Part shown: positions 50,901-57,324 of the stretch, piece after piece
Position numbering within the stretch: position 1 is the first letter of the stretch
Layout: each line of letters starts with the position of its first letter
DNA from: an uncultured Saprospiraceae bacterium
GTDB taxonomy: Bacteria; Bacteroidota; Bacteroidia; Chitinophagales; Saprospiraceae
Length of the DNA stretch: 64,000 nucleotides
Assembly (NCBI GenBank): GCA_937995755.1
Contig: CALKJD010000035.1
Span: 1 to 64,000, forward strand
Direction of reading: 5' to 3'
The notes under the pieces: model-generated
Told to the model about the DNA's origin: nothing
Databases searched by the model: none
Seen by the model: only the letters and a program-made list of their open reading frames with translations
Position numbers and translations under genes: made by a program

Positions 50901-53900
50901 TGACGAATCACAAATAGGTGTCAATGCGGATGTAGTAGTAGGGCAAGGTATAGTAATGTCATATGGTATAGTGAATACTTATCAAGTGGGCGATTGCGAT
51001 AAAATATTACTTGGCACTGAGTATTCGATCTCACCGGATGCAGCTGCGACTACATTCAACTATACAGTCGGTCAGATCAAAGATGTCATCCAAGGATATC
51101 AAAATGATTCGATTAAGATATATGAGGGGAAACTCAAATTATTTGAACGAGGTATAGAGTTATCTCGAGAAAAATCTTTGATCAAAGTTTCGACTTATAT
51201 CGATAACTGGAAACAGATATTAAACTTTCATTCTAAAGAGACGCTGCCATACTATAATCTATGTACGAGTCTGCCTCCCATTAATTATGATGCAGAGCCT
51301 GGCAACAATCCTGTAGGAAATATCGAACTATGGAAGGCGGCTGTTTGCGCAGAATTAGGTACCGGTCTCAATGAAACTTTTGAACTGAACGAAGAAATAG
51401 TTTGGAACGATGCGGTGATGGACTTATACAATGCTGCATCTATTTCAATTAGAAATATTGCCAGAGGTACCAATGAAGATAATCAATGGAACTATAACGA
51501 AAATACACAAGGAATACTAACGCAAGCGGAAGCCAATGGAGACTTTGCTTCCTATGGAAAACCAGTAGAAAATATTACTGCTGGTGGTGGACTTACCATA
51601 GAGAAATCTATTCAAAATGTAAGTAGCTCTACTCGTACTAACACTTCTACTTTTTACGTAGGTGCAGAGATTTCTAGTGTATTCAGTGTAGGCGAAGAAT
51701 CCGAAATTGTGGTTGGTGGATTTGCTGGAGCAGGTGTCGGTGCTTTCGCAGGAGTATTCGCAGGTACTATAATTCAAGTAGCATCAGTTGACACGAAATT
51801 AGGTATCAAAGGGACATTTGAATATACGAAATCTAACTCTGGAACTAAAGCTTTTGAAAATCAAGTAGAAACAGGATTTACTTTATCAGATGATGATCCG
51901 ATAGATGCATTTAGTGTAACAGCAATCCAAGGTATATCTCAATCACAAACGCCATACTTCGAATTCTTTGGAGGCTTCACTTCTTGTCCTGCAGAAGAGG
52001 GTGCTATCTTCATAGATAAGCCAGCGCTCGCAATAGAAATCGGTGGTGGTACGACGGATAATATTTTACTGCAAAATGTAGATCCTGACGAAGCAGCTCT
52101 CATACAAATGGTAGCAGCAAATCTTACACCTCTTGCATCGCAGCCAGCTCGTGATTTGACGATCTCCTTAGATCCAAGTACTAATGTAAATGGTGCTGTA
52201 CTCACGATGAACGGAACGAGTCTAAATAATGGAAATCTTGATCTCGTAGGTGTAGAAGCTAATACACCATTGAACTTATCGCTTACGGTAGAGCGAGGTC
52301 CATTATTCTATGAGTACGATAATCTTAAGATCAGCATCGAGCCTACTTGCGGAGGTGGTCCTGTGGAGACAGTATATGTAAGCGTTCGATATACGAGTCC
52401 ATGTTCGCCAGTTACTCTCGTACAGCCAGAAGAAGGGTGGCTCATCAATGATAATGTGACTAGACTAGAAGTCGCTATGCAAGATTACGATCCTGATAAT
52501 GAAGTACTCAAAAATGCAGTGCTAGAATATCGTAAACTCGGTACGGCAGCCGCAGCCGGTGTCAATGTATGGAATATAGTAAATAGTAGACAACTGCTCA
52601 AGTACAATGAAGTGTCAGCGGATAGTTTAGCAGCCTATAATGCAGGCATCAGTGCTACTATACTCAATCCAAAATATTATTTCAATTGGGCGATACCTGA
52701 TGACTTTATAGATGGAGAATATGAAATACGTATTCGCATGGCATGTGACTTCAGCAATACTTACTCTAACACTGTCAAAGGAACTCTCGCACGTAGAGAA
52801 ATCGGATTGTACGGATCGCCTGAGCCTGCCGATCAAGTGTGGACCGATGGAGATGAAATATCGTTTGCCTTCAACTTAGAACTTGATTGTAACATTATTC
52901 AAGGTGATCCAGATTTCATAGATGAAAACATTACTATTATAGATGACGAAACTGGGTTACCTGTAACATTTACAACATCTTGCTTCAATAATAAATTAAA
53001 ATTTGTATTAGACAATCCTGTTTTATACGATGGTAAATTCTTGACTATGACAGTGGATCAAATTCCTTCGACTACAGGAAATATTTCTTCTCCTCATGAA
53101 TGGAACTTTAGAGTAATTACACAGAAGGTGTATTGGGCTAATGGAGATACCATTCACCTACGTATGTACGAAGATGAAATCGCACAAATAACCGCAGACT
53201 TGATCAACACTGAAGGCGTTCCTATTTCGAATATCTTATCACTACAAGCGGACGATACTTCTATGGGTAGTTGGATACAAATCTCAGATCCGACAATTCA
53301 ACCTTTCGACTTAAGTCCAGAAGGTAGAACGATAACCTTTGAAATCAATTCTTCCGTAGGATTAGGAAATTATTTTGAAACAATCAACGTGGAAGGTGTA
53401 GATGCATTTGGGAATACGCCACAGTTACATATCAAATTGGAAGTACTTACTAGACCACCCTATTGGACAATAGATCCAGGTGCATATTCTGAGAGCATGG
53501 CGATAGTAGCCAATTGGAAATTTGACACAGAAACATTAGATGAAATATCCAATGATACGATTGATATCATTTCAGTATGGGCCGGAAGTGAAATTAGAGG
53601 AGTCGCCAATGTAGAAATAACTGATGGATTTGCATATGCTTATATCACTGTATATGGTTCACCAGATGATGGAGATGATACCAATTTAGAATTTAGAATA
53701 TGGGACGCTGACCCAGGTACAGAATACGATGGACACCTGATGAGTATGGATACAATATTTTTCCAAGCAGATATTCAACAAGGTACTGTAGGAAGTCCAA
53801 GAATATTAAACGTCAACAAAGAAAATGATCTCGCTAGATATATCCCACTCAATGGAAATGGTCATTGGACAGGATTTTCATTATACACGGATACCGATGA

Positions 53901-54996
53901 TATGAGCGTACAACACAAACTTCGAAGTCTTAAGTATGAGATGGAAGGAGATATCATATTGACTGGTGATCAATTTGCTCAATACAATGACTCTATTGGT
54001 TGGTATAGCTTTGGTAATCAAGCTCTCATTGATCTCAACACAAGCGATGGCTACATGATTTATCTTCAGGGTGCTGACGATACATTGAGAGTGAGTGGCG
54101 CCATAACTACTGCAGCTAATATTGATCTTCACAACGGATGGAACTGGATGGGTTTCCCATTTAATACAAATGAAAATGTAAATCTATCCTTCACGTATCC
54201 TGCAGCGAATGGATTAGACAAATTGAAAAAAGATACTCCCCTACCCGGAGAATCAAATCAAAATGCACAGTACAATCCAAGTAATCAAAGCTGGCAAGGA
54301 AATCTTCCAACGATGGAGCCCAACAACTTATATAAGCTATATATAAGCAATCCTAATCCTACCGAATTAGATTGGATTCCAGAGGGTGAAAATGCCAATG
54401 ACGCACAACAAACCAGTTCAGAACTTGGACAATTAGCCGATCCTAACGATGAAGAAACTTGGTCACAACCTAAGTTTAATTCTGACGCTGTAATGCCACT
54501 TGTCGCTCAAGTTTTATCTGGAGGAATCATAGCCAACCATCCTGATGATCGTGTTGCCATATTTGAAAACGATACTATTCGAGGATATGCATCACCTATT
54601 TATCTTTCAGAATTTGATACTTACGAATTCAGTATTCTGGTCGAAGAAGGTGAAGGTATTTACGATATCAAATACTATGACGCCGCCACAGACATTATAC
54701 TTACCTCGACAAACAGTCTAATTTATAGACCTTCAGGAGATGGTACATTTGATCTACCTTATGAGATTATATTCGATGATGGCTCATGCCCAAATCAATT
54801 GATTCTTGGACCAAGTGAAACATTATTTGATATTAATAAAACGTATGAAGCTGGGCAAATCATACGAGTAAGAGGTACATATTCAATACCTACTGGTATT
54901 GAAATTATTTTGGATGCTCCCAAAGTAATTTTTGATGGCGAAATAACTCCACAATCAGGAAGTTCACTCATCATAAAACCTGATGGATGTAATTAA
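38902..54996 (+). CDS. giant 5364-residue modular surface protein
   Basis: This is one uninterrupted frame of 16.1 kb. The signal peptide ends near residue 24 (SANAQ). The order is: four LamG/concanavalin-like domains (starting near 28, 269, 573, 887) with Ig-like domains after the second, third and fourth (each with YQWxKD and DxGxY). Two PPC domains (about 1230-1487) follow. Then comes a run of FN3-like modules (about 1493-2990) broken by carboxypeptidase-regulatory-like folds near 1772 and 2392. Next are FG-GAP propeller repeats (about 3000-3366), another FN3 and more regulatory-like folds (to about 3770). A region opening with RDPPGDGSS near 3922 carries Ser/Thr-rich strands and a Gly/Ala hairpin near 4272. 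The C-terminus is not a classical T9SS type A domain; it resembles the 3-coathanger stack seen in Bacteroidota surface proteins. Adhesion to polysaccharide or prey is the likely role, by inference. Confidence 0.87.
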   Translation: MKSIFYKLTLLSIISILTCSSANAQLFGESLDFTTNGNSYVQLSGDNDFGKVSNLQGEFTFEAWVLSEGSKTWSRVFDFGDSTNDFIIFTTKSSNNNECEFSFRTGGGFTHRVHGGVFPEGWTHVACTLTSNGQATIYLDGVEKGTTDWNKSINDIVGTTKNYLGKSLFNHDPYFEGKMDEVRVWKEARTQAEIQDWMNCELTGDNENLIGYFKMNQGLSTGPSTSDNFVNNFGKLSSQDGILYNFSLAGDNGNWINESPMASTELSQNCIEFDDADGIKVTSESNFDYSDAHTFEAWINPNKNDGYRIITTKANSSLTDYPFYMDYNGSTLFWGQRSSTFHNWAAAYNAIDIGKWQHVAGVTYEINGGVKNEIYVNGLLLGEAFHPNQQLTQNNSPVTIGWVEQNFRFNGKMSNIRYWNKRKNPSELIKNMSTQYASDTEGLVAQFNTFDHIESSLIDNAGGNATTNIRTPDFSNDPCFVRFIQQPEDKVLSITGGDMITFAAQVEECNAQNINSYQWQKDGVDITGAVNQSYTINTATISDLGDYTLVVTTCGNTYISRKARLSSLNPGTQLNFDGNDDYMTFTETVSGESAYTIETWVRFNTPPTNQNIIVLSNSEGPESFFTNQIRVNPDGYAEHSIFDVGSGTNTRTVSHPEKLIANKWYHIRATAVEGGNISISINGVISDDTSPCINFADGDIYYVGHPACGHSWLDGDIDEIRIWSIDTDTYNDPELLSEPANLKHYFNFNKGVANADNSGLTSDLLDPFSAPSNTATLSNFNFNGAESNWITCGPFEANELENSLSNVARFIGEEAILGVYPSGLTGDETYQWYKDGEAIPNATSNQLSFADLKPSDAGNYNVIMQRPNDCPAVSNESNVIVYGSGEVLNFDGVDDYVTIDVDDYADDPFLNDYQRTISLWVKLEGDVGLQNILQATDASGPMSTVTNQIYTDADGYLSYYGSPTGTLDGIQFKSDFQFEANNWHHISLIMETNDGLFEFYVDGVLLPGAFPSTVAWSGVTQYYIGSKGISIVDGVTTVLNPLQGEIDELKIFHRKLLPQEIDDTKNFEWYSQEAMNCACQYADPKHYIKFNQGLADSDNTNPSITNIPDFMSSTEYRFNTVKMHNFDLEGPESNWSDCSPIKVPEVFAFYATDFPYAGQDVSFSTQANTDTSLLTYQWRKDSVNILGATTTNLILPNFTFQDSGYYDVIVSDFCDPKFIDTLGILSPTPNCFDDFLTEDIDYPNQTIYTGCTDQTDENCGDDAFYITSGYCDTDNVYEGKESVFKLTLAESQVISLSLTDFDSDLDLFLIDGSNCNIDECYGSSINDGLLSEYITVEVPAGVHYIVVETKANPFGASTFTLEIEQFDGKCYDAEQITCGSIINGDTQMGSIFMDEICSESNYTGRESIYEIEIDQASTIVASLTNMDVNLDLILLDSLCQDTQCISVSNNENGIDEEIVIGVQPGTYYLVVDGADGVEGSFTLQVDCNDYFEASYEDNDAYIDLDWSIDKKLCVPQDTGVIVRLLTSPPSEILYEAEYNTAALTPDIITGTYRHYVGTDHTRSYKLRVYNRLNNKILCDELQVGKTLPFQEPEILTISDSEYPDSIKVTWRNHSALSDQILIYRDGTLISTLNDGYTEDSLVVSFLDVHDINNTLSIQQDSSYTYNIETYSSQLMQSYPAVDTVGSTFAIGFTATDLDFEDRVSLQWNDISNFCTGIKLERNGILLHLLSPNETYFDDLNPIFGVTTEYSLTLMDGPNEIMEVFDQGEVAPHGVISGKVTTLQGDYPIDGATVVLSKDTIIDGEAVIITVQITTTDFKGLYSFTDVVYGLSQDFIVTANKTGSSFLPEEIIANLNQAQFDITDINFQDELPITVIDVDDLVDNFAAYPMHDEDIMSLDWTYTYDATDTLFFNLYRNGNLIFSDTDVDGAINNFEDFGGVPDSSYVYILQVTNDEGVEKLSQEIEVIVTYPSVTPISDWSFTIGEDGSIDQEKDPNIYFDWSASNHPSQNFEGFRIYRDDIAIAEVDNELDAYRYLSIPGSTSDYDIVAYRVVNGTVYESETYPDPALEITSNDIFIPEFSIDGRIITFDLSAISFESEFWNTAYYDGIAIERKLQSENDSTYLQIGEFTRQYLQSTSAVGDGAATAYFFDTYSIGNTDYDYRLSSYIEVEGVTYHNGYVVSNTPPPINGPSGLSAIEEEGKVALSWTSNHTGEVGFNTQLYINYEGYEITRTPQGSGQTPEVIATLPANNEEYNDFISNPVYDVFFDLYDDIDYEYAVNAFITVEGVKHYADPITTIAGPIAGTTSQPLPFDFMASRDLPGQIKLCWDWNAALQSEFVIFRGEDLVAILPHSARSFYDYDAPEGIDVPYTIQSRFQGEFSQAIRAEGYIPTLVTITGRVTNDTTGEGLADVNMSYFSGFFPPYSTFDFENAVSTDATGFYVFNNVPSIEGLPITIKANRINIDFYEDPDNNFNQASELITLSTESSYEVNFIDYSSRSETDEFTSILAVDAVANAAEMNIKIQWSISNENYDGFRIYRGDKILGEVMPGEGFSFVDTTGFPGILFPYGVQAYKGPASDREYSEIVGAQATFPRVEPVINLTATPFAAMNVMKIAWSHPLDNHDLYAVSRNGEFLKSIPAGDPMVWTDSTGVPGNTYQYEVIAVKGNFVSDPVAISAKYKGIGEVTQLIATIDTVGSTACLGVNNTTNHIELYWRYEPGAAQGFEIYRDNELIADIDSTVLRFGNLPLVTGDTLMSGDLVSYQDYTGVPGSMHEYHILAYVIRNGERYTSGIEELFLSAEQIFPDIAQVNNLSIDQNNILGSIQITFDYDPYIVKGFEILRDGIVMDTIFESNMGSYEYQDFTGQPGMEYSYVVRVYDRINGDNYYSGSGCEKLVSFPIVPVPQNFMATQGTFENHIEVQWDFDTQAFVDSFHLENLTLGQKVSFAVGRRKYIDLVNDNTNSNYTYRIRASREVDGTDIYSDWSVETTGWSGKQITGNEDEEIDGSCLGNYNGFAVDMDGEWGVSGAPVGAESVNIYRQIDGGWSLFQTLPSIGSGLDVDFGFSVAISGDHIIVGVPKEDRVFIYEFDGTQWGNPQSITGQADTRFGHSVDIDNEQCIISAPYRRLHAFSEQNGQIKIYDKVDGLWTESFSHITSNTERLGYGVAISGDLAAITYRNISGGVERVAVFVKTNGVWAIHSYPETLNYTAFNGLHEDNIDLKDGKLIVGDRRFDNFKGKIYTADLTVNGLSNVQNYTPSGIASFSDFGKSVAVTNIASPDDEATYYMVGAPYYDAPGYSDLGRSYLFTDLSGSFQEVEVFDNSELPEDGPLSGFSVGISETAVMMGAPFNGAVNQGKVEMRNLLKAPATVNATDGVSVNLDPSRVTITWTFDGNQDLLSGFNIYRDDELLIFRDKLTTDDIGNNTLLGEWEDNTGGAGQRYVYSVRSVNNTIPFETYSTSDAGYIKANGKIQGSVVTAGNNIAVPDVTINATGIVDGEVYTYTGTTFANGEYIITDVYYDHDPAIATEYEVEASYLDHIITASPNNIATLNSLVDPTIGLVNFVDETAYVITGKVSQPMVACPIEGVKITPYIDGAPSLLSQSTTDADGNYSIVINPNQIGLNEIRLSIDNFITSGMDTLYYDFVPDGDTVFTDFVNFPFVTEINFEDQLTYPIEIKVKNTCDDPISIAQWNIRIRTLDGCFDEIYQTNSTGNLVADLLPLNYTMSVVGATVQNATNQLATDYFANFPVQLNLQDLHIDSIETMTMEEIADESKVNFTYHVAPDISLTGFTDFICTSDVAVLQQGELYTLNIDIAEQFGSKYCAVQEGKVSISNPASNQGGKTILLYDPLFEEFPAYTFSAGDPNQISPHFYSVVVDYLSDDDVFLGRFTQLVFVEGSVALPGAGILVDPASGNDAVPLPMMVLRDPPGDGSSSYISGGQSIQYESQYTKSFGGGVEVSFNTSVGLGPVNADIGLSSTLSGSDEQVNTYSNTLTLSQTISTSSDESQIGVNADVVVGQGIVMSYGIVNTYQVGDCDKILLGTEYSISPDAAATTFNYTVGQIKDVIQGYQNDSIKIYEGKLKLFERGIELSREKSLIKVSTYIDNWKQILNFHSKETLPYYNLCTSLPPINYDAEPGNNPVGNIELWKAAVCAELGTGLNETFELNEEIVWNDAVMDLYNAASISIRNIARGTNEDNQWNYNENTQGILTQAEANGDFASYGKPVENITAGGGLTIEKSIQNVSSSTRTNTSTFYVGAEISSVFSVGEESEIVVGGFAGAGVGAFAGVFAGTIIQVASVDTKLGIKGTFEYTKSNSGTKAFENQVETGFTLSDDDPIDAFSVTAIQGISQSQTPYFEFFGGFTSCPAEEGAIFIDKPALAIEIGGGTTDNILLQNVDPDEAALIQMVAANLTPLASQPARDLTISLDPSTNVNGAVLTMNGTSLNNGNLDLVGVEANTPLNLSLTVERGPLFYEYDNLKISIEPTCGGGPVETVYVSVRYTSPCSPVTLVQPEEGWLINDNVTRLEVAMQDYDPDNEVLKNAVLEYRKLGTAAAAGVNVWNIVNSRQLLKYNEVSADSLAAYNAGISATILNPKYYFNWAIPDDFIDGEYEIRIRMACDFSNTYSNTVKGTLARREIGLYGSPEPADQVWTDGDEISFAFNLELDCNIIQGDPDFIDENITIIDDETGLPVTFTTSCFNNKLKFVLDNPVLYDGKFLTMTVDQIPSTTGNISSPHEWNFRVITQKVYWANGDTIHLRMYEDEIAQITADLINTEGVPISNILSLQADDTSMGSWIQISDPTIQPFDLSPEGRTITFEINSSVGLGNYFETINVEGVDAFGNTPQLHIKLEVLTRPPYWTIDPGAYSESMAIVANWKFDTETLDEISNDTIDIISVWAGSEIRGVANVEITDGFAYAYITVYGSPDDGDDTNLEFRIWDADPGTEYDGHLMSMDTIFFQADIQQGTVGSPRILNVNKENDLARYIPLNGNGHWTGFSLYTDTDDMSVQHKLRSLKYEMEGDIILTGDQFAQYNDSIGWYSFGNQALIDLNTSDGYMIYLQGADDTLRVSGAITTAANIDLHNGWNWMGFPFNTNENVNLSFTYPAANGLDKLKKDTPLPGESNQNAQYNPSNQSWQGNLPTMEPNNLYKLYISNPNPTELDWIPEGENANDAQQTSSELGQLADPNDEETWSQPKFNSDAVMPLVAQVLSGGIIANHPDDRVAIFENDTIRGYASPIYLSEFDTYEFSILVEEGEGIYDIKYYDAATDIILTSTNSLIYRPSGDGTFDLPYEIIFDDGSCPNQLILGPSETLFDINKTYEAGQIIRVRGTYSIPTGIEIILDAPKVIFDGEITPQSGSSLIIKPDGCN
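43740..49190 (+). repeat. about a dozen diverged FN3-like modules inside the giant gene
   Basis: The modules share a GFxIYRDxxxIA strand and then, in most copies, YxDxTGxPGxxYxYxVxAY about 15-20 residues later. Starts of the IYRD-like strand are near 43758, 44043, 44634, 44937, 45909, 46497, 46767, 47067, 47406 and 49089, with weaker units between. The FG-GAP region (47.9-49.0 kb) is inserted before the last one. Sequence divergence between units is high, so this is old duplication rather than recent expansion. Confidence 0.7.
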
Positions 54997-55023
54997 CATA
55001 AAATCATTACAAATTGGCCAACT

Positions 55024-55059
55024 AGTCGAACTCCACCCATCGGAGTTCGACTTTTTTTT
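55024..55059 (+). terminator. intrinsic terminator of the giant gene
   Basis: AGTCGAACTCC (55024-55034) pairs perfectly with GGAGTTCGACT (55042-55052) around a 7-base loop, followed by an eight-T run. Confidence 0.93.
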
Positions 55060-55171
55060 GTGCCATTATTAATATTTAAATGATGAGCTGCAACGAAATC
55101 AAAAAATCCCTACTCTACTAGTTGTAAAAAATAAAAAACTTATTTCTGCACAAAAATTAAATCACTGTCCT

Positions 55172-55528
55172 ATGAAGAATGTACTATTATTATTGTTACT
55201 TATTTCTGTTAGCACTTTAATTAGTTGTTCAAAAGAAGCGTCTTCTAAAACCAATGAAAACTGTGATCATCTAGCATTAGAATTGTCACTAGACCCTCTC
55301 TGCACTTTCTACCCTGCGTCAAGCCCAACGACACAGTTTGCCGTAAGAGTAATCTATCAAGATAGTCCGATAGAATTAGAAGGCTTAACTTTCTTATGGG
55401 AATCGACGGGTTCTGTAGGATCCGCTGCACTGCTTACGTATCATGATCTACCTATAACGGTTACAGTTACAGAAGAAGAGACGGGTTGCGAAGTTGTACT
55501 CAGTATTGATGGTGATTATTGGGAATAA
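55172..55528 (+). CDS. small lipoprotein, function unknown
   Basis: This protein has 118 residues. The leucine-rich signal peptide ends in a lipobox TLISC (Cys near residue 19). The mature part is about 100 residues and beta-rich, with Cys at several places (NCDHLALELSLDPLCTFYP and ETGCEVVLSID), resembling a single Ig/PKD-like fold. It follows the terminator of the giant gene and has a different promoter region. Whether it works with the giant protein is unknown. No family is recognised. Confidence 0.65.
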   Translation: MKNVLLLLLLISVSTLISCSKEASSKTNENCDHLALELSLDPLCTFYPASSPTTQFAVRVIYQDSPIELEGLTFLWESTGSVGSAALLTYHDLPITVTVTEEETGCEVVLSIDGDYWE

Positions 55529-55557
55529 AAGTAAACCTTGATGGGAGTATTAAAAGT

Positions 55558-56172
55558 TTATGTTAATAGTACTTCCATCATTTTATCTAGACCTTCTGCA
55601 TCTGCATAGTTGCGATCGCTGTATTTATGTGCCATTACTCTAAGCATGTATGGCTCATCATCTTTTAGGATTAGCTCTGATGTAATATTACCAAACAATT
55701 GATTGATTGGTGATGTCTGCTGTATTTTCAACGAAGGTTTTTGATAGTACCTATACGTCATTTGAAGTTGATTCGACACAAAAGATGATTTCATGTCCGA
55801 TACCTTTATGATATATCTATAATCTACAAGTCTCATAGACAGGGCATGCTGCAACGAACGATAATCTTGTAAAGAATACTCACCTTGTAACTTAGAAAGA
55901 AGAATCACAAATCCTTTTGAGTTGTCCTTATCCATATATTGGATAGGATCACAAAATCCCTGAGATCCAGTTTTAAAATGAAAAAAAGCGCACTTGATTC
56001 TAGATTTAATCTTTTTATATTGATCAGAAGATAACCATTCATTAGTTTTCTGATCCCAATCTTTATGGTCAAATGATTCTTTAAGTAAATGTACCGGTTT
56101 ACTATCCGATTTTTTTGACTTCGGTCTGCCTAATATCCAATCCCATAGTTTAGTTGGGTTTATTCTCTGCAT
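55558..56172 (-). CDS. hypothetical protein downstream of and overlapping the cvpA-like gene
   Basis: This protein has 204 residues, with no signal peptide and no membrane helix. The N-terminus is basic (KLWDWILGRPKSKKSDSK). The remainder is mixed alpha/beta without a motif I recognise. It overlaps the 3' end of the CvpA-like gene by 23 bases on the same strand, so the two are translationally coupled and probably act together. A cytoplasmic partner of the membrane protein is the simplest reading, but this is inference. Confidence 0.6.
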   Translation of the reverse strand: MQRINPTKLWDWILGRPKSKKSDSKPVHLLKESFDHKDWDQKTNEWLSSDQYKKIKSRIKCAFFHFKTGSQGFCDPIQYMDKDNSKGFVILLSKLQGEYSLQDYRSLQHALSMRLVDYRYIIKVSDMKSSFVSNQLQMTYRYYQKPSLKIQQTSPINQLFGNITSELILKDDEPYMLRVMAHKYSDRNYADAEGLDKMMEVLLT

Positions 56173-56707
56173 CTTCAGCTTTTTGCTTAATCTCGTCCAT
56201 TGCCTCCACCGTCTTTTCCCAAAAACCCATAAATAAAGGCTTTAGCTTTACAAATACATCTTGCGAATGACGCGGTAATGGTTCGAGCATGCTATAACTC
56301 ACAGATTCCGTTTTAGTTTTCTCTTCAAGCAACTTTAAGTTATCTAAAAAGTAGAGACTAAGGCTTACTAGTAAAGCAAAAAAGGCCGCTTGTAGCGCTC
56401 CTCCTGCCAATTGATTGACAAAATTAAGGTTAATAGCCTTGAAAAATTTCTCAAGTTGCTTTCCTACAAACCTAACTAAAGCCATCACTATAATAAATGT
56501 GAGTACTATACCTACGATCATACTAATAAATCGTTGGCCAGCAATGATGCTCTCTACAATATTGATAGTAAACCAACATAATTTTAATGTAGCTAGCACA
56601 GCCACAAGTACAGATGCAGTATCAAAAACAGTACGAATCAAACCTCTCTGATATCCTACATAAAACCCAAATGCTAAAATGATCGCTACTATTATATCTA
56701 AAATCAT
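56150..56707 (-). CDS. CvpA-family membrane protein
   Basis: This protein has 185 residues with four predicted membrane helices (about 2-20, 27-45, 65-85 and 105-125). It opens with MILDIIVAIILAFGFYVGYQRGLIRTVFD, the family signature G-x-x-x-G-x-x-R-G. The C-terminal tail (about 135-185) is charged and cytoplasmic or periplasmic. CvpA homologues are linked to colicin V production and to envelope stress tolerance, but the biochemical role is unknown. It is the first gene of a two-gene minus-strand unit and is divergent from the secreted-protein pair at 56848. Confidence 0.85.
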   Translation of the reverse strand: MILDIIVAIILAFGFYVGYQRGLIRTVFDTASVLVAVLATLKLCWFTINIVESIIAGQRFISMIVGIVLTFIIVMALVRFVGKQLEKFFKAINLNFVNQLAGGALQAAFFALLVSLSLYFLDNLKLLEEKTKTESVSYSMLEPLPRHSQDVFVKLKPLFMGFWEKTVEAMDEIKQKAEDAENKPN

Positions 56708-56810
56708 GATTTTCAGTTTATTAAATGTAAATTTCTGTCATATGACAGCCTTACATCGTTAAATATTACCTATTCCGGTGTGATATTATCAAAAAAATAG
56801 GATTTATTCG

Positions 56811-56837
56811 TTGACATTGTATAATTTCATACTTTTG
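56811..56837 (+). promoter_or_regulatory. Bacteroidota promoter
   Basis: TTGAC at 56811-56815 and TACTTTTG at 56830-56837 fit the TTG / TAnnTTTG promoter with near-ideal spacing, 10 bases before the ATG at 56848. Confidence 0.6.
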
Positions 56838-56847
56838 AAGTTCACTT

Positions 56848-57324
56848 ATGAGATATATTTTTACGTACATACTGGCAATAATGATGGCATTCGGTGCTAT
56901 GGCGCAGTCCGATATTGATATATCAGCTAGGGCTTTTCTTATTGGCGAAAACGAAGAACACTTCGAAACCTTAGTTTCAGAGCACAGTGATCAATTGCTC
57001 AATGTCTGTAACAATAGTATGGACAAAGCTTATGAGTCATGGGTTTCATTACTCAAAGATCTTGAAGGTTTCTCTGATGATAGAAATTTTGATCTGAAAG
57101 GAACAAAGATCTGGATTAATGTATTTTGGAACGCTGACGGAAGTATTCGCAACATCGTTTATTATCCTAAACCGAACTCTAAAAACATGGATTTTGCCTT
57201 GCTATCTGATTTCTTATCAGATTTTGCATCCAGCTATCAGTTTACTTTGACCAATGAAAAGCCATTTTCTCATTACGGAAGTGCTTCATTCCCTACATTC
57301 TACTCATTCGCTCAAGACAAGTAG
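56848..57324 (+). CDS. secreted hypothetical protein
   Basis: This protein has 158 residues with a signal peptide of about 20 residues (AMAQS). The mature part is about 138 residues. It begins with a short helical segment and continues with an alpha/beta fold around FDLKGTKIWINVFWNADGSIRNIVYYPKP. That phrase is typical of TonB-C-like or energy-transducer-like beta-alpha-beta folds, but the family is not certain. Its stop TAG overlaps the GTG start of the next gene (TAGTG), so the pair is cotranscribed. The function is unknown. Confidence 0.65.
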   Translation: MRYIFTYILAIMMAFGAMAQSDIDISARAFLIGENEEHFETLVSEHSDQLLNVCNNSMDKAYESWVSLLKDLEGFSDDRNFDLKGTKIWINVFWNADGSIRNIVYYPKPNSKNMDFALLSDFLSDFASSYQFTLTNEKPFSHYGSASFPTFYSFAQDK

